Below are positions 9,368 to 16,909 of a DNA stretch of 64,000 bases, piece after piece (position 1 is the stretch's first letter; each line of letters opens with the position of its first letter). Made by a program: the position numbers and the translations under genes. Source of the DNA: Hymenobacter cellulosilyticus (GTDB lineage Bacteria; Bacteroidota; Bacteroidia; Cytophagales; Hymenobacteraceae); contig NZ_CP095046.1 in NCBI RefSeq assembly GCF_022919215.1, positions 434,001-498,000 of the forward strand, written 5' to 3'. Below the pieces are notes generated by a model. It saw only the letters and a list, made by a program, of their open reading frames with translations. It was not told the DNA's origin and searched no databases.

Positions 9368-9375
9368 CAAAGATA
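9368..9375 (-). promoter_or_regulatory. TAnnTTTG -7 element for the T9SS-domain gene
   Basis: On the minus strand TATCTTTG matches the Bacteroidota -7 consensus exactly, about 73 bases upstream of the start at 9295. No convincing -33 TTTG is seen at 19 bp. Confidence 0.35.
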
Positions 9376-9470
9376 ATACGGAATATGCATTAGAGTTACG
9401 AAATATAACTACGCGCTGATAAAAGATTTGTTTCTACTCTCTTTCTCACCTTGTTACTACCTAAATTAAG

Positions 9471-10585
9471 TTGGACGTTCTCATTATTGGCGGCGGATTA
9501 GGCGGGCTGACCGCCGCCCTGGATTTGCGGCAGCGCGGCTACCAGGTGACCCTAATAGAGCGCAAAAGCTACCCTTTCATAAGGTGTGCGGCGAGTATGT
9601 CTCTAATGAGGTGCTGCCCTACCTGCGCCGCCTCGGCGTGGACCCCGCCCCGCTGGGCCCGGCCACCATTTCCCGGTTTCTGCTCAGTTCCCCGGCCGGC
9701 CGCATACTGACTAGCCCGCTCGACCTGGGCGGCTTCGGCGTCAGCCGCTACCGCCTCGATTATTTTCTGTTTGAGCAGGCCACGGCCCGGGGCGTGGTAT
9801 TTCACCAGCCGGCTACCGTGACGGAAGTGGTTTTCAACGAGGCCCTGGACCAGCACCGCGTGACCCTAGCCGACGGGCAGCAGCTGACGGCCCGCGTGGT
9901 GCTGGGCGCCTACGGCAAGCGCGCCAACCTAGACCGGCAGCTGCAGCGCAGCTTTTTTCAGCAACGCTCCCCGTACCTGGGCGTGAAATACCACGTGCGG
10001 CTCGACTTTCCGCGTGACGTAATTGCCCTGCACAACTTTGCCGACGGCTACGCGGGGTTGTCGGCTATTGAGGAGGATAAGTACTGCTTTTGCTACCTCA
10101 CCACCCGCCAAAACCTGAAAGCCCACGGCACCATTGGAGCCATGCAGGAGCAGGTGCTGGCCCAGAACCCACACCTGCGGGCTGTTCTGCGCGAGGCGGA
10201 GTTCCTTTATGATCAGCCCGAGGTTATCAACGAAATATCCTTTGCGCCCAAAAACTGCGTGGAAGACCACGTGCTGATGTGCGGCGACGCGGCCGGCCTG
10301 ATTACGCCCCTGTGCGGCAACGGCATGGCCATGGCCATTCACGGAGCCGAGCGGGCTAGTTTTCACATCGACCAGTTTTTGCAGAGCCGCTACTCCCGCC
10401 CCGCGCTGGAGTCTGCCTACCGCCATGACTGGCAGCAGCATTTCGGGCCCCGGCTGTGGGTGGGGCGGGCCGTGCAGCGTCTGTTTGGACGCCCGGTGCT
10501 GAGCGAGGCCGTGGTGGGCGGCATGCGGCACTGGCCCGGCGGGGTGCGGGCCCTGATGCGGCGCACCCACGGCTCGGCGTTTTGA
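9471..10585 (+). CDS. FAD-dependent oxidoreductase of the type III PKS cassette (frameshifted)
   Basis: The N-terminus DVLIIGGGLGGLTAALDL is an FAD Rossmann motif. After one missing base near 9580, HKVCGEYVSNEVLPYL continues the family pattern, and CGDAAGLITPLCGNGMAMA is the second FAD-contact motif of the geranylgeranyl-reductase/UbiH-like flavoprotein group. Restored length is 372 codons. The start is TTG at 9471, preceded at once in frame by a stop; no ATG fits. The type III PKS begins 76 bases downstream, followed closely by a methyltransferase. By analogy with PKS-methyltransferase-hydroxylase phenolic-lipid cassettes such as Streptomyces srsABC, it may oxidise the polyketide product; that role is inferred. 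Confidence 0.86.
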
Positions 10586-10660
10586 GGCCCCAAAACCGCC
10601 CGTCATTTAGTTTGTTGCACTCCTAAGCCGAACCGACGGCAAATCCGTATACTGCCTTCG

Positions 10661-11773
10661 ATGACGAGCTACTTATGTGCCATTGGCACTGCTACCCCGC
10701 CCCACCGCATTCCTCAGCCGCAGATTGCCACCTTTATGGCCGAAGGCTTACAGCTGGACGCCGCCGACACGCGCAAACTGCGCGCCCTGTACCGCGTTAC
10801 GGGCATTGCCCAGCGCTACTCCGTGCTGGCCGACTACAGCCGGACCAACGGGGACTTCGAGTTTTTCCCGAACACGCCCGACCTGGAGCCTTTCCCCACG
10901 GTAGGCCAGCGCATGGCCGCCTACCGGCAGTACGCTTTGCCGCTTTCAGTGGAAGCGGTGCGCAACTGCCTCAAGCAGCAGCCCGACGTGGCCCTAAGCG
11001 ACATTACCCACCTAATAACGGTAAGCTGCACGGGCATGTACGCCCCGGGTCTGGATATTGAGCTGGTCGCGCAGTTGGGGCTGAGTACCAGTGTGCGCCG
11101 CACCTGCGTCAATTTCATGGGTTGCTACGCGGCATTTAATGCTTTGAAGCTGGCCCAGGCGTTTTGCTTGGCCGACCCTAGTGCCAAAGTACTGCTGGTG
11201 TGCACCGAGCTCTGCACCATTCACTTTCAGAAGAATAAGGAAGAAGACCACCTGGTATCCAACGCGCTGTTCGGTGACGGCTCGGCGGCGGCTTTGGTGC
11301 AAGCCCAGCCCGGCAAGCACGGCTACAGCCTGAGCCTCGAGGCTTTTCACTGCGAGCTGGAGCCCGACGGCCACGCCGACATGGCCTGGCACATCAACGA
11401 CTTCGGGTTTGAAATGACTTTGTCGTCGTACGTGCCCAAGATGATTCAAAAGGGCATCCGGCAACTCACCGAAGGCCTGCTGCGCAAGCTGCCGGTCAAG
11501 CTCAAGGATATTCACGCCTTTGCCATTCATCCCGGCGGCCGCAAGATCCTGGAAACCATTGAGCAGGAGCTCGGTATGAGTGCCCACGACAACCGCTTTG
11601 CCTACCAGGTACTGCGCGACTACGGCAATATGTCGTCGGCCACGGTGCTGTTTGTGTTGCACGAGCTGCTTAAGTCGCTCACGCCGGCTGAGGCTGGGGC
11701 ACCGGTGCTGAGCTTCGCCTTCGGACCGGGCCTGACCCTGGAAGCTATGCTGCTGCAGGTTCACGTTGCCTAG
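10661..11773 (+). CDS. Type III polyketide synthase (chalcone/stilbene synthase family)
   Basis: A 370-residue homodimer-type condensing enzyme. The thiolase-fold triad is visible: catalytic Cys155 in NFMGCYAAFNALKLA, His290 in AIHPGGRKILE and Asn323 in DYGNMSSATVLF. FGDGSAAALV and the C-terminal SFAFGPGLTLEAML are the usual family boxes. It condenses malonyl-CoA units onto an acyl starter and cyclises the chain. Bacterial relatives make alkylresorcinols, alkylpyrones or, from malonyl-CoA alone, naphthalenes; the starter cannot be read from sequence here. It is followed after 6 bases by the methyltransferase, so co-translation is likely. Confidence 0.95.
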   Translation: MTSYLCAIGTATPPHRIPQPQIATFMAEGLQLDAADTRKLRALYRVTGIAQRYSVLADYSRTNGDFEFFPNTPDLEPFPTVGQRMAAYRQYALPLSVEAVRNCLKQQPDVALSDITHLITVSCTGMYAPGLDIELVAQLGLSTSVRRTCVNFMGCYAAFNALKLAQAFCLADPSAKVLLVCTELCTIHFQKNKEEDHLVSNALFGDGSAAALVQAQPGKHGYSLSLEAFHCELEPDGHADMAWHINDFGFEMTLSSYVPKMIQKGIRQLTEGLLRKLPVKLKDIHAFAIHPGGRKILETIEQELGMSAHDNRFAYQVLRDYGNMSSATVLFVLHELLKSLTPAEAGAPVLSFAFGPGLTLEAMLLQVHVA

Positions 11774-11779
11774 TCTGCT

Positions 11780-12481
11780 ATGCCCGACCTGAGCACCCGC
11801 GCCACCGAGGAAGAGCTGATGGACGACCTCTCACTGGCTTCCGACGCGCTGCGGCAGAATCTAGACGAGCTGGAAACCATCAATACCTGGCTGGGCGGCT
11901 ACCGCGTAGTGCTCGACGGGCTGCAGCGGCTCCGCTCTCAGTTCCCTACTGGCCGCGCCCTACGCCTGGCCGACCTGGGCAGCGGCGGCGGCGACACGCT
12001 GCGCCACATTGCTGGCTGGGCCCGGCGGCAGAGCGTGCCCGTGGAGCTGGTGGGTATTGATGCCAACGCCTTCATGATTGACTATGCAGCTGCCAAGGCT
12101 GCGAGCTTCCCTGAAATCAGCTTTCAGCAGCAGGACATTTTCGGCGCCGAGTTCCGGCAGCAGCAGTTTGATATCATCACCTGCAGCCTGTTTTGCCACC
12201 ACTTTTCCAGTGAGGCCCTGGCTGAGCTGCTGCGTCAGCTCAAAACCCAGGCCCGGGTAGGCGTCCTCATCAACGATTTGCACCGGCAGCCGGTAGCGTA
12301 TTATAGCATCAAGTGGCTTACGCGTCTGTTTCGGGGCTCGTACCTGGTTCAGAATGACGCTCCGCTGTCGGTAGCCCGGGCCTTCGCGCGCCGGGACTGG
12401 CAGCAGATTTTGGCCGCCGCGGGCATCGAGCGGTACACGCTGCGCTGGTGCTGGGCCTTTCGCTGGCAGGTTATCTTCTAG
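11780..12481 (+). CDS. Class I SAM-dependent methyltransferase of the PKS cassette
   Basis: A 233-residue protein with SAM-binding motif I LADLGSGGGDTLRHI (about 62-76), acidic residue D in LVGIDANAFMI (motif II), and DIITCSLFCHHF as motif IV/post-motif region. It starts only 6 bases after the type III PKS stop. The pairing resembles SrsB and BpsB, which methylate type III PKS phenolic products; O- versus C-methylation cannot be told from the sequence. The next gene is convergent, so this is the last gene of the cassette. Confidence 0.9.
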   Translation: MPDLSTRATEEELMDDLSLASDALRQNLDELETINTWLGGYRVVLDGLQRLRSQFPTGRALRLADLGSGGGDTLRHIAGWARRQSVPVELVGIDANAFMIDYAAAKAASFPEISFQQQDIFGAEFRQQQFDIITCSLFCHHFSSEALAELLRQLKTQARVGVLINDLHRQPVAYYSIKWLTRLFRGSYLVQNDAPLSVARAFARRDWQQILAAAGIERYTLRWCWAFRWQVIF

Positions 12482-12493
12482 CTAGGCAGCGGC

Positions 12494-13398
12494 TTACGTG
12501 TACAGCTCGGCTGCCAGGCGGAAGGTATTGGCGTGAGCTTCCACAATGTCGGCAATGCGCACCGAGTAGCCGCCACCCATACATACCACCACGGGCACCT
12601 GGTTTTGGTGGCACAGCCGCAGCACCAGTTCGTCGCGCCGGCGGCAGCCTTCCCGGGTCAAACCCAGGTGGCCCAGCTTGTCGGTGGCCAGCACATCGAC
12701 GCCGGCCAGGTAAAACACGAAATCAGGCTGCACCTCGTCGAGCAGGCGGGCAGCGTGGCGGCCAGCAGCCCTAGGTAGGTCGCGTCGTCGGTGCCGTCGG
12801 CCAGGGGCAGGTCCAGGTCCGACTGCTCCTTGCGGTGTGGGTAGTTGCGGGCCCCGTGCATGCTGAAGGTAAACACCCGCGGCTCCCGCCCAAACAAGGC
12901 CGCCGTGCCGTTGCCCTGGTGCACATCCAGATCCACAATCAGAATTTTACGGATACTCGGCTCATGGACCAGCAAGTAATTGGCCGCCGCGGCCTGGTCA
13001 TTGAGCAGGCAAAATCCTTCGCCCCGGTTGGCAAAAGCGTGGTGGGTTCCGCCGGCAATATTGAGGGCAATGCCGCACTGCAACGCCCGTCGCGCACACT
13101 CAATTGTGCCGCCCAGAATGGTTATTTCCCGCTCAATAAGCTGCGCCGACCACGGAAAGCCCGTGGCTCGCTCCTCCTGCCGCGTGAGTTGCCCGGCTAC
13201 GAGTCGCCGGTAATATTCCGCGTTGTGGGTGCGCAGAATCTCGGCTTCGGGCGACGGCACGGGGGCAAAGAAGCTGTCCTCCGTCACGGTACCTTCCCGC
13301 AAGAGCTGCTCGGGCAGTAGCTCGTACTTAAGCATCGGAAACCGGTGATTCTCGGGCAGCGGGTGGGCGTAAAGCGGAGCCCAGGCAATGGGGAGCAT
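12494..13398 (-). CDS. Histone deacetylase family protein (AcuC/acetylpolyamine amidohydrolase-like), frameshifted
   Basis: Restoring one base in the CCC run near 12748 joins two frames into 302 codons, the usual size for bacterial HDAC-like hydrolases. Visible active-site text includes the paired His of NIAGGTHHAF, the zinc-binding Asp/His of LIVDLDVHQGNGTAAL and the later Asp in LAGVDVLATDKLGHL. MGGGYS is the conserved C-terminal box. The protein should hydrolyse acetyl or acyl amides through zinc. It runs convergent to the PKS cassette with a 12-base gap, so functional linkage is unproven. The likely start is ATG at 13398. Confidence 0.88.
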
Positions 13399-13463
13399 AG
13401 AAAGTCAGAAGGGCCAGAAACAGCAATACCCGCCGGATAAGGGCGGGTATTGAAGGCGTGACG

Positions 13464-13538
13464 TGGGACATACTGGGCTCGAACCAGTGACCCCTACCTT
13501 GTCGAGGTAGTGCTCTGAACCAACTGAGCTAATATCCC
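13464..13538 (-). tRNA. tRNA-Val (anticodon GAC)
   Basis: A 75-nt cloverleaf on the minus strand: 7-bp acceptor (GGGATAT/ATGTCCC, one T-G pair), D stem GCTC/GAGC, anticodon stem CTACC/GGTAG, loop TCGACAA, 5-base variable region, T arm ACTGG-TTCGAGC-CCAGT and discriminator A. The anticodon GAC reads valine. The 3' CCA is not encoded. Position 33 is C, where U is nearly universal. Confidence 0.93.
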
Positions 13539-13739
13539 ATCAAACACTCTGGCGGCGGCCGGAAAGCGCCAAAGATACGGGCAGTTTTCATTCATCCTAC
13601 TTCCTGGGGCAAGAAATTTTTCTCCGGATCAGCCCTCGGGCGTAACCTTCTGCCGACGGGCAAGTATAGTCGGTTACAAATGCTCGCCTGTACTTTACCA
13701 AGGCCCGCCGTTGCAACCACCCTAGACCTTCACTCTCCA

Positions 13740-14465
13740 ATGAAAAAATTCAATTTACTCCTCGCTCTCTCCCTCGCCACCGTTACCGCCTTTGCTCAGA
13801 AGAACGACACCAACGGTCCGGTTGGCCTGCGCTCTTCCACCGACTACTCGGCCGGCACGAGTGACTCCCGCAACACCGGTTTCGGTATTAAGGGCGGCTT
13901 TAACCTGTCCGACGTGTACGGTGACGACAAGAAAAACTTCGCCAACGGCTCCAACTACAAGTCGTTCCACGCTGGCATTTATGGTCAGTACGGTTTCAAT
14001 AACCGCCTTTCTATTCAGCCCGAACTGCTCTATAGCCGCCAGGGTTTTGAAGGCAACTCGGTGAAAACGACCGGCACCGGTACGGGCGCTACCACCACGA
14101 CCGTAAATGAGCGTCGTCTCGACTACCTGAACGTGCCCGTGCTGCTGGTGTTCAACATCCTCGACAACGTGAGCATCCACGCCGGTCCTCAGGTTTCGCT
14201 GCTGACCAAGGTAACCGAAGACGGTAATGAGCGCAAGATTGCCGACGAAAACAATACGTACGGTTACAGCTACACCAGCTTCGACTATGGCTTAGCCGTG
14301 GGTGCTGAAGCCCGCGTAGGGCCTGCCCGGGTGGGAGCCCGCTACAACGCCGGCTTCAACGAAATCATCAAGGATCAGAACCTGGCCACAACGGGTAATA
14401 AGGCGCTGAGCGACATTAAGAACAGCAACTTCCAGGTGTACGTTGGCATTGGCTTCACCCAATAG
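13740..14465 (+). CDS. Outer-membrane beta-barrel protein (PorT/OMP_b-brl_2-like)
   Basis: A 241-residue protein starting MKKFNLLLALSLATVTAFAQ, a clean signal peptide cut after AQ. Upstream in-frame codons exist but lack signal-peptide character, so 13740 is the chosen start. The mature part alternates hydrophobic strands with polar turns: GFGIKGGFNLSDVYG, FHAGIYGQYGFNNRLSIQPELLYSRQGF, DYLNVPVLLVF and GAEARVGPARVGARYNAGF. It ends in an aromatic-type barrel strand (FQVYVGIGFTQ). This matches the eight-stranded outer membrane beta-barrel family common in Bacteroidota. Specific role unknown. A terminator follows 23 bases after the stop. Confidence 0.9.
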   Translation: MKKFNLLLALSLATVTAFAQKNDTNGPVGLRSSTDYSAGTSDSRNTGFGIKGGFNLSDVYGDDKKNFANGSNYKSFHAGIYGQYGFNNRLSIQPELLYSRQGFEGNSVKTTGTGTGATTTTVNERRLDYLNVPVLLVFNILDNVSIHAGPQVSLLTKVTEDGNERKIADENNTYGYSYTSFDYGLAVGAEARVGPARVGARYNAGFNEIIKDQNLATTGNKALSDIKNSNFQVYVGIGFTQ

Positions 14466-14487
14466 CCGACCTTGGATAATGACTTTT

Positions 14488-14517
14488 AAAGGAAGCCTTT
14501 CGGGGCTTCCTTTTTTT
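14488..14517 (+). terminator. Rho-independent terminator
   Basis: Arms AAAGGAAGCC (14488-14497) and GGCTTCCTTT (14504-14513), followed by a T-run to 14517, directly after the beta-barrel gene. Confidence 0.85.
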
Positions 14518-14557
14518 ATGCGCCATTTGACCCTTTCACCACTCTTTCCGACTGCGA

Positions 14558-15067
14558 ATGGGAGCTGATATCACAACGGCCTTGCCTGCCCTCAACCACG
14601 GCCGGGAGTTGCTAGCCGAGCATGGCATGGCCATATTGGCTACCTGGGCCCTGCTCAATCTGCTGGTGAGCGGCTACCTGGTGGCCCACACCGACACCCG
14701 CACCGAAACCCACTACTTCCACCAGATGAACGTGGGCTGGAACTTCGTGAATGCCGTGCTGGCCGTGGTGGGCATGCTCAGGGCTCACCCCAACCAAGTG
14801 GCCGGCCTTACGCTGGCGGCCAGCCTGGAGGCCCAGTTCGACTTCGAGAAAATTCTGCTTTTCAACGCGGGGCTCGACGTGGCTTACCTGATAATGGGCA
14901 GCTGGCTGCGGGCCCGGGGCCTGACAGCGGCCAAGCGCCCGGAACGGCTGCTGGGCTTTGGCCGGTCGTTGTGGCTGCAGGGTGGCTTCCTGCTGTTGTT
15001 CGACCTGGGCTTTTACCTGACGTACCACCGCTATGCCGCCGCGCTGCTGGCCTTGGTGCAGCCCTAG
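14558..15067 (+). CDS. Integral membrane protein, four predicted helices
   Basis: A 169-residue protein with hydrophobic segments near 24-43 (AILATWALLNLLVSGYLVA), 60-75 (FVNAVLAVVGML), 100-115 (ILLFNAGLDVAYLIMG) and 140-165 (LWLQGGFLLLFDLGFYLTY). The loop between the first two is rich in His, Thr and Glu (TDTRTETHYFHQMN). I do not recognise the family with confidence. It is followed 23 bases later by a GNAT gene whose own -7 element overlaps the spacer. Confidence 0.78.
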   Translation: MGADITTALPALNHGRELLAEHGMAILATWALLNLLVSGYLVAHTDTRTETHYFHQMNVGWNFVNAVLAVVGMLRAHPNQVAGLTLAASLEAQFDFEKILLFNAGLDVAYLIMGSWLRARGLTAAKRPERLLGFGRSLWLQGGFLLLFDLGFYLTYHRYAAALLALVQP

Positions 15068-15069
15068 AT

Positions 15070-15077
15070 TACATTTG
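15070..15077 (+). promoter_or_regulatory. TAnnTTTG -7 element before the GNAT gene
   Basis: TACATTTG is an exact match to the Bacteroidota -7 consensus, only 13 bases before the ATG at 15091. If used, the message would be nearly leaderless. Confidence 0.35.
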
Positions 15078-15090
15078 CCATATTTGAGGC

Positions 15091-15570
15091 ATGGATAACT
15101 ATACCGCTGCCGACCTCGAAATCATTGAGTACGCGCCGCAATACCACGACGATTTCCGGCGCCTCAACCACGAGTGGATTACGCGCTACTTTGAACTGGA
15201 GCCCGCCGACCACGTAACCCTGGGCGACCCGCAAACCCATTTGCTCGACCCAGGCGGCTTTATCCTGCTGGCCCGCTACCAGGGCGCCATTGTAGGTTCT
15301 GGGGCCTTGCTTCACAACCCCGCCGATGGCAGCTGGAAGCTGGCCAAGATGGCCGTTACCGACCAGATGCAGGGCCGTGGCATTGGCTATGCGCTGTGTA
15401 AAGCCATTCTGGACCGGGCCCGGACTATGGGCGTAACCCGGGTTGAACTGGTGTCGAACCACATTCTGCTGCCGGCCCTGCACGTGTACCGCAAGCTGGG
15501 CTTCGTGGAAGTTCCGCTGGGCACGGTTATGTACAAGCGCGGCAACGTCCGGATGGCCGTGGATTTGTAA
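15091..15570 (+). CDS. GNAT family N-acetyltransferase
   Basis: A 159-residue acetyltransferase of the common GNAT size. The central strand WKLAKMAVTDQMQGRGIGYA contains the acetyl-CoA pyrophosphate loop QxxGxG/A (QGRGIG), followed by the helix LCKAILDRARTMG and the late strand VELVSNHILLPALHVYRKLGF. It should transfer an acetyl group from acetyl-CoA to an amine; the acceptor is unknown. The message ends in a long perfect palindrome shared with the convergent PfpI gene. Confidence 0.93.
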   Translation: MDNYTAADLEIIEYAPQYHDDFRRLNHEWITRYFELEPADHVTLGDPQTHLLDPGGFILLARYQGAIVGSGALLHNPADGSWKLAKMAVTDQMQGRGIGYALCKAILDRARTMGVTRVELVSNHILLPALHVYRKLGFVEVPLGTVMYKRGNVRMAVDL

Positions 15571-15585
15571 ACGCGTCTGCACGCC

Positions 15586-15627
15586 AACGAAAAAGCCCCG
15601 GCCATGCATGGCCGGGGCTTTTTCGTT
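15586..15627. terminator. Perfect 42-bp palindromic bidirectional terminator
   Basis: Two 21-bp arms with no spacer, symmetrical about CATG|CATG-type centre at 15606/15607, rich in GC at the core with A5/T5 tracts outside. It lies between the convergent GNAT (plus) and PfpI (minus) genes and can terminate both. Confidence 0.88.
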
Positions 15628-15643
15628 GTTCAAATCGGTAAGC

Positions 15644-16216
15644 TTATGAGCGGGGCGCGTGCTTGCCTTCCAGAATTTCTTCCACAATCTTCTTGTTGAA
15701 AGCGGGCAGGTCGCTGGGGTTGCGGCTGGTGATAAGGCCTTTATCGACGACCACTTCGCTGTCTTCCCAGTGGGCGCCGGCATTGGTGAGGTCGGTTTTT
15801 AGGCTGGGCCAGCTGGTCACTTTGTGGCCGCGCAGCAAGCCGGTTTCGATCAGCGTCCAGGGGCCGTGGCAGATGGCAGCCACCACTTTGCCCGAGCGCA
15901 TAAACTCGGCGGCAAAGGCCACCACTTTCTGCTCGGTACGCAGCACGTCGGGGTTCATCTGCCCACCGGGCAGCACTAGGGCGTCGTAGTCGGCCACGCT
16001 CACTTGGTCGATGGTCTTGTCGACATCGACTTTATTACCCCAGTCTTTCTCGTCCCAGCCCTTAATGGAGCCACTTTTCAGGGAAATAACGTGGGTTTCG
16101 GCGCCTTCGCCTTCGAGGTATTTCTTGGGTTCTTCCAGTTCCGACTGCTCGAAGCCGTCGGTGGCTACAATGGCTATTTTCTTGCCTTTTAGTTTATCAC
16201 TACCAAAGATGCTCAT
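15644..16216 (-). CDS. PfpI/DJ-1 family protein (type 1 glutamine amidotransferase-like)
   Basis: A 190-residue protein of the DJ-1/PfpI superfamily. The nucleophile elbow is AAICHGPW with Cys116 followed by His117, and Glu near 23-26 (DGFEQSE) is the conserved acidic partner. LVLPGGQMNPD precedes it and SRNPSDLPAFN is the C-terminal box typical of the YhbO/PfpI group. Relatives act as proteases, glyoxalase or deglycase-type stress proteins; which applies is not visible. A terminator of the upstream thioesterase separates the two genes. Confidence 0.92.
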   Translation of the reverse strand: MSIFGSDKLKGKKIAIVATDGFEQSELEEPKKYLEGEGAETHVISLKSGSIKGWDEKDWGNKVDVDKTIDQVSVADYDALVLPGGQMNPDVLRTEQKVVAFAAEFMRSGKVVAAICHGPWTLIETGLLRGHKVTSWPSLKTDLTNAGAHWEDSEVVVDKGLITSRNPSDLPAFNKKIVEEILEGKHAPRS

Positions 16217-16253
16217 GGAAATAGATGTTAGGGTTGGGGTAGTAGAACAGGAA

Positions 16254-16292
16254 TGAAAAAGCCGGTCTGCGCTAGGCAGAACCGGCTTTCAT
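16254..16292 (-). terminator. Terminator after the thioesterase
   Basis: On the minus strand an AAAGCCGG...CCGGCTTTTT hairpin with arms of about 14 bp (one mismatch) and a T-run, just after the thioesterase stop at 16316. Confidence 0.75.
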
Positions 16293-16315
16293 AGTACGCA
16301 AACAGTGGGGTGGGG

Positions 16316-16840
16316 TTACTCATCGTCGCGGCCGGCCCGGTCGCGCTTGAGCTTTTTGCGCAGGCTTTTCACCCGCTCATCGAAGCCGTCGGGGTCGTAG
16401 CTCACGTCTTCGACGTCGAGCTGGTCGAGCATGTCCATGAGCTCGTCAGTGTGGTCGGTGCGGGTAGCGGATGCCACGCGCACAAAGGCCATTTCTGACC
16501 ACAGCACCGACTTCAGGCGGCTGCCGTCTTCGCTGAGCATCTGCATTTCGACCACCAAGTTGGAGTTGTCGAAATGGATGAGCTGGGTACGGATGCGCAC
16601 GGTTTCGCCGTGGTTGGCGGGGCGCAGGTAGGCAATGTGGTGCTTGGTAATCACCCAGCCGGCACCTTCCTCTTTAGCCAGTTGCCCCAGATTCAGGGCG
16701 TAGTGTTCGGTGGTGTGGTCTTCGCGGGCGTTGAGAAAATAGTCGAGGTAGCGGGCGTTGTTGAGGTGGCCCAGCATGTCGCAGTCCTGGAAATGAATGC
16801 GGTACGTGGTTTCGGGCGTTTGCAGCAGCTTGACAGCCAT
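16316..16840 (-). CDS. Acyl-CoA thioesterase (hotdog fold, YbgC/FadM-like)
   Basis: A 174-residue hotdog-fold protein. The motif DCDMLGHLNNARYLDYF near 19-35 carries the conserved Asp and His-Leu-Asn-Asn of the 4-hydroxybenzoyl-CoA thioesterase group. The sheet then runs ITKHHIAYLRPANHGETVRI and LVVEMQMLSEDGSRLKSVLW. It should hydrolyse an acyl-CoA to free acid and CoA. The last 40 residues are highly charged (DELMDMLDQLDVEDVS... to KKLKRDRAGRDDE), an extension beyond the fold. It follows the DUF3616 gene after a 69-base gap on the same strand. Confidence 0.9.
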   Translation of the reverse strand: MAVKLLQTPETTYRIHFQDCDMLGHLNNARYLDYFLNAREDHTTEHYALNLGQLAKEEGAGWVITKHHIAYLRPANHGETVRIRTQLIHFDNSNLVVEMQMLSEDGSRLKSVLWSEMAFVRVASATRTDHTDELMDMLDQLDVEDVSYDPDGFDERVKSLRKKLKRDRAGRDDE

Positions 16841-16909
16841 AGTGTGGTGTGGTGGTCGGGGAAAAAGGCGTGGAAAAGCAAAGTAAGCGGAAACAACTCA
16901 GACCTGGGC

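Noticed and set aside
12494..13398. HDAC-like gene as part of the polyketide cassette
   Set aside because: It is on the opposite strand and convergent, so proximity alone does not support shared function.
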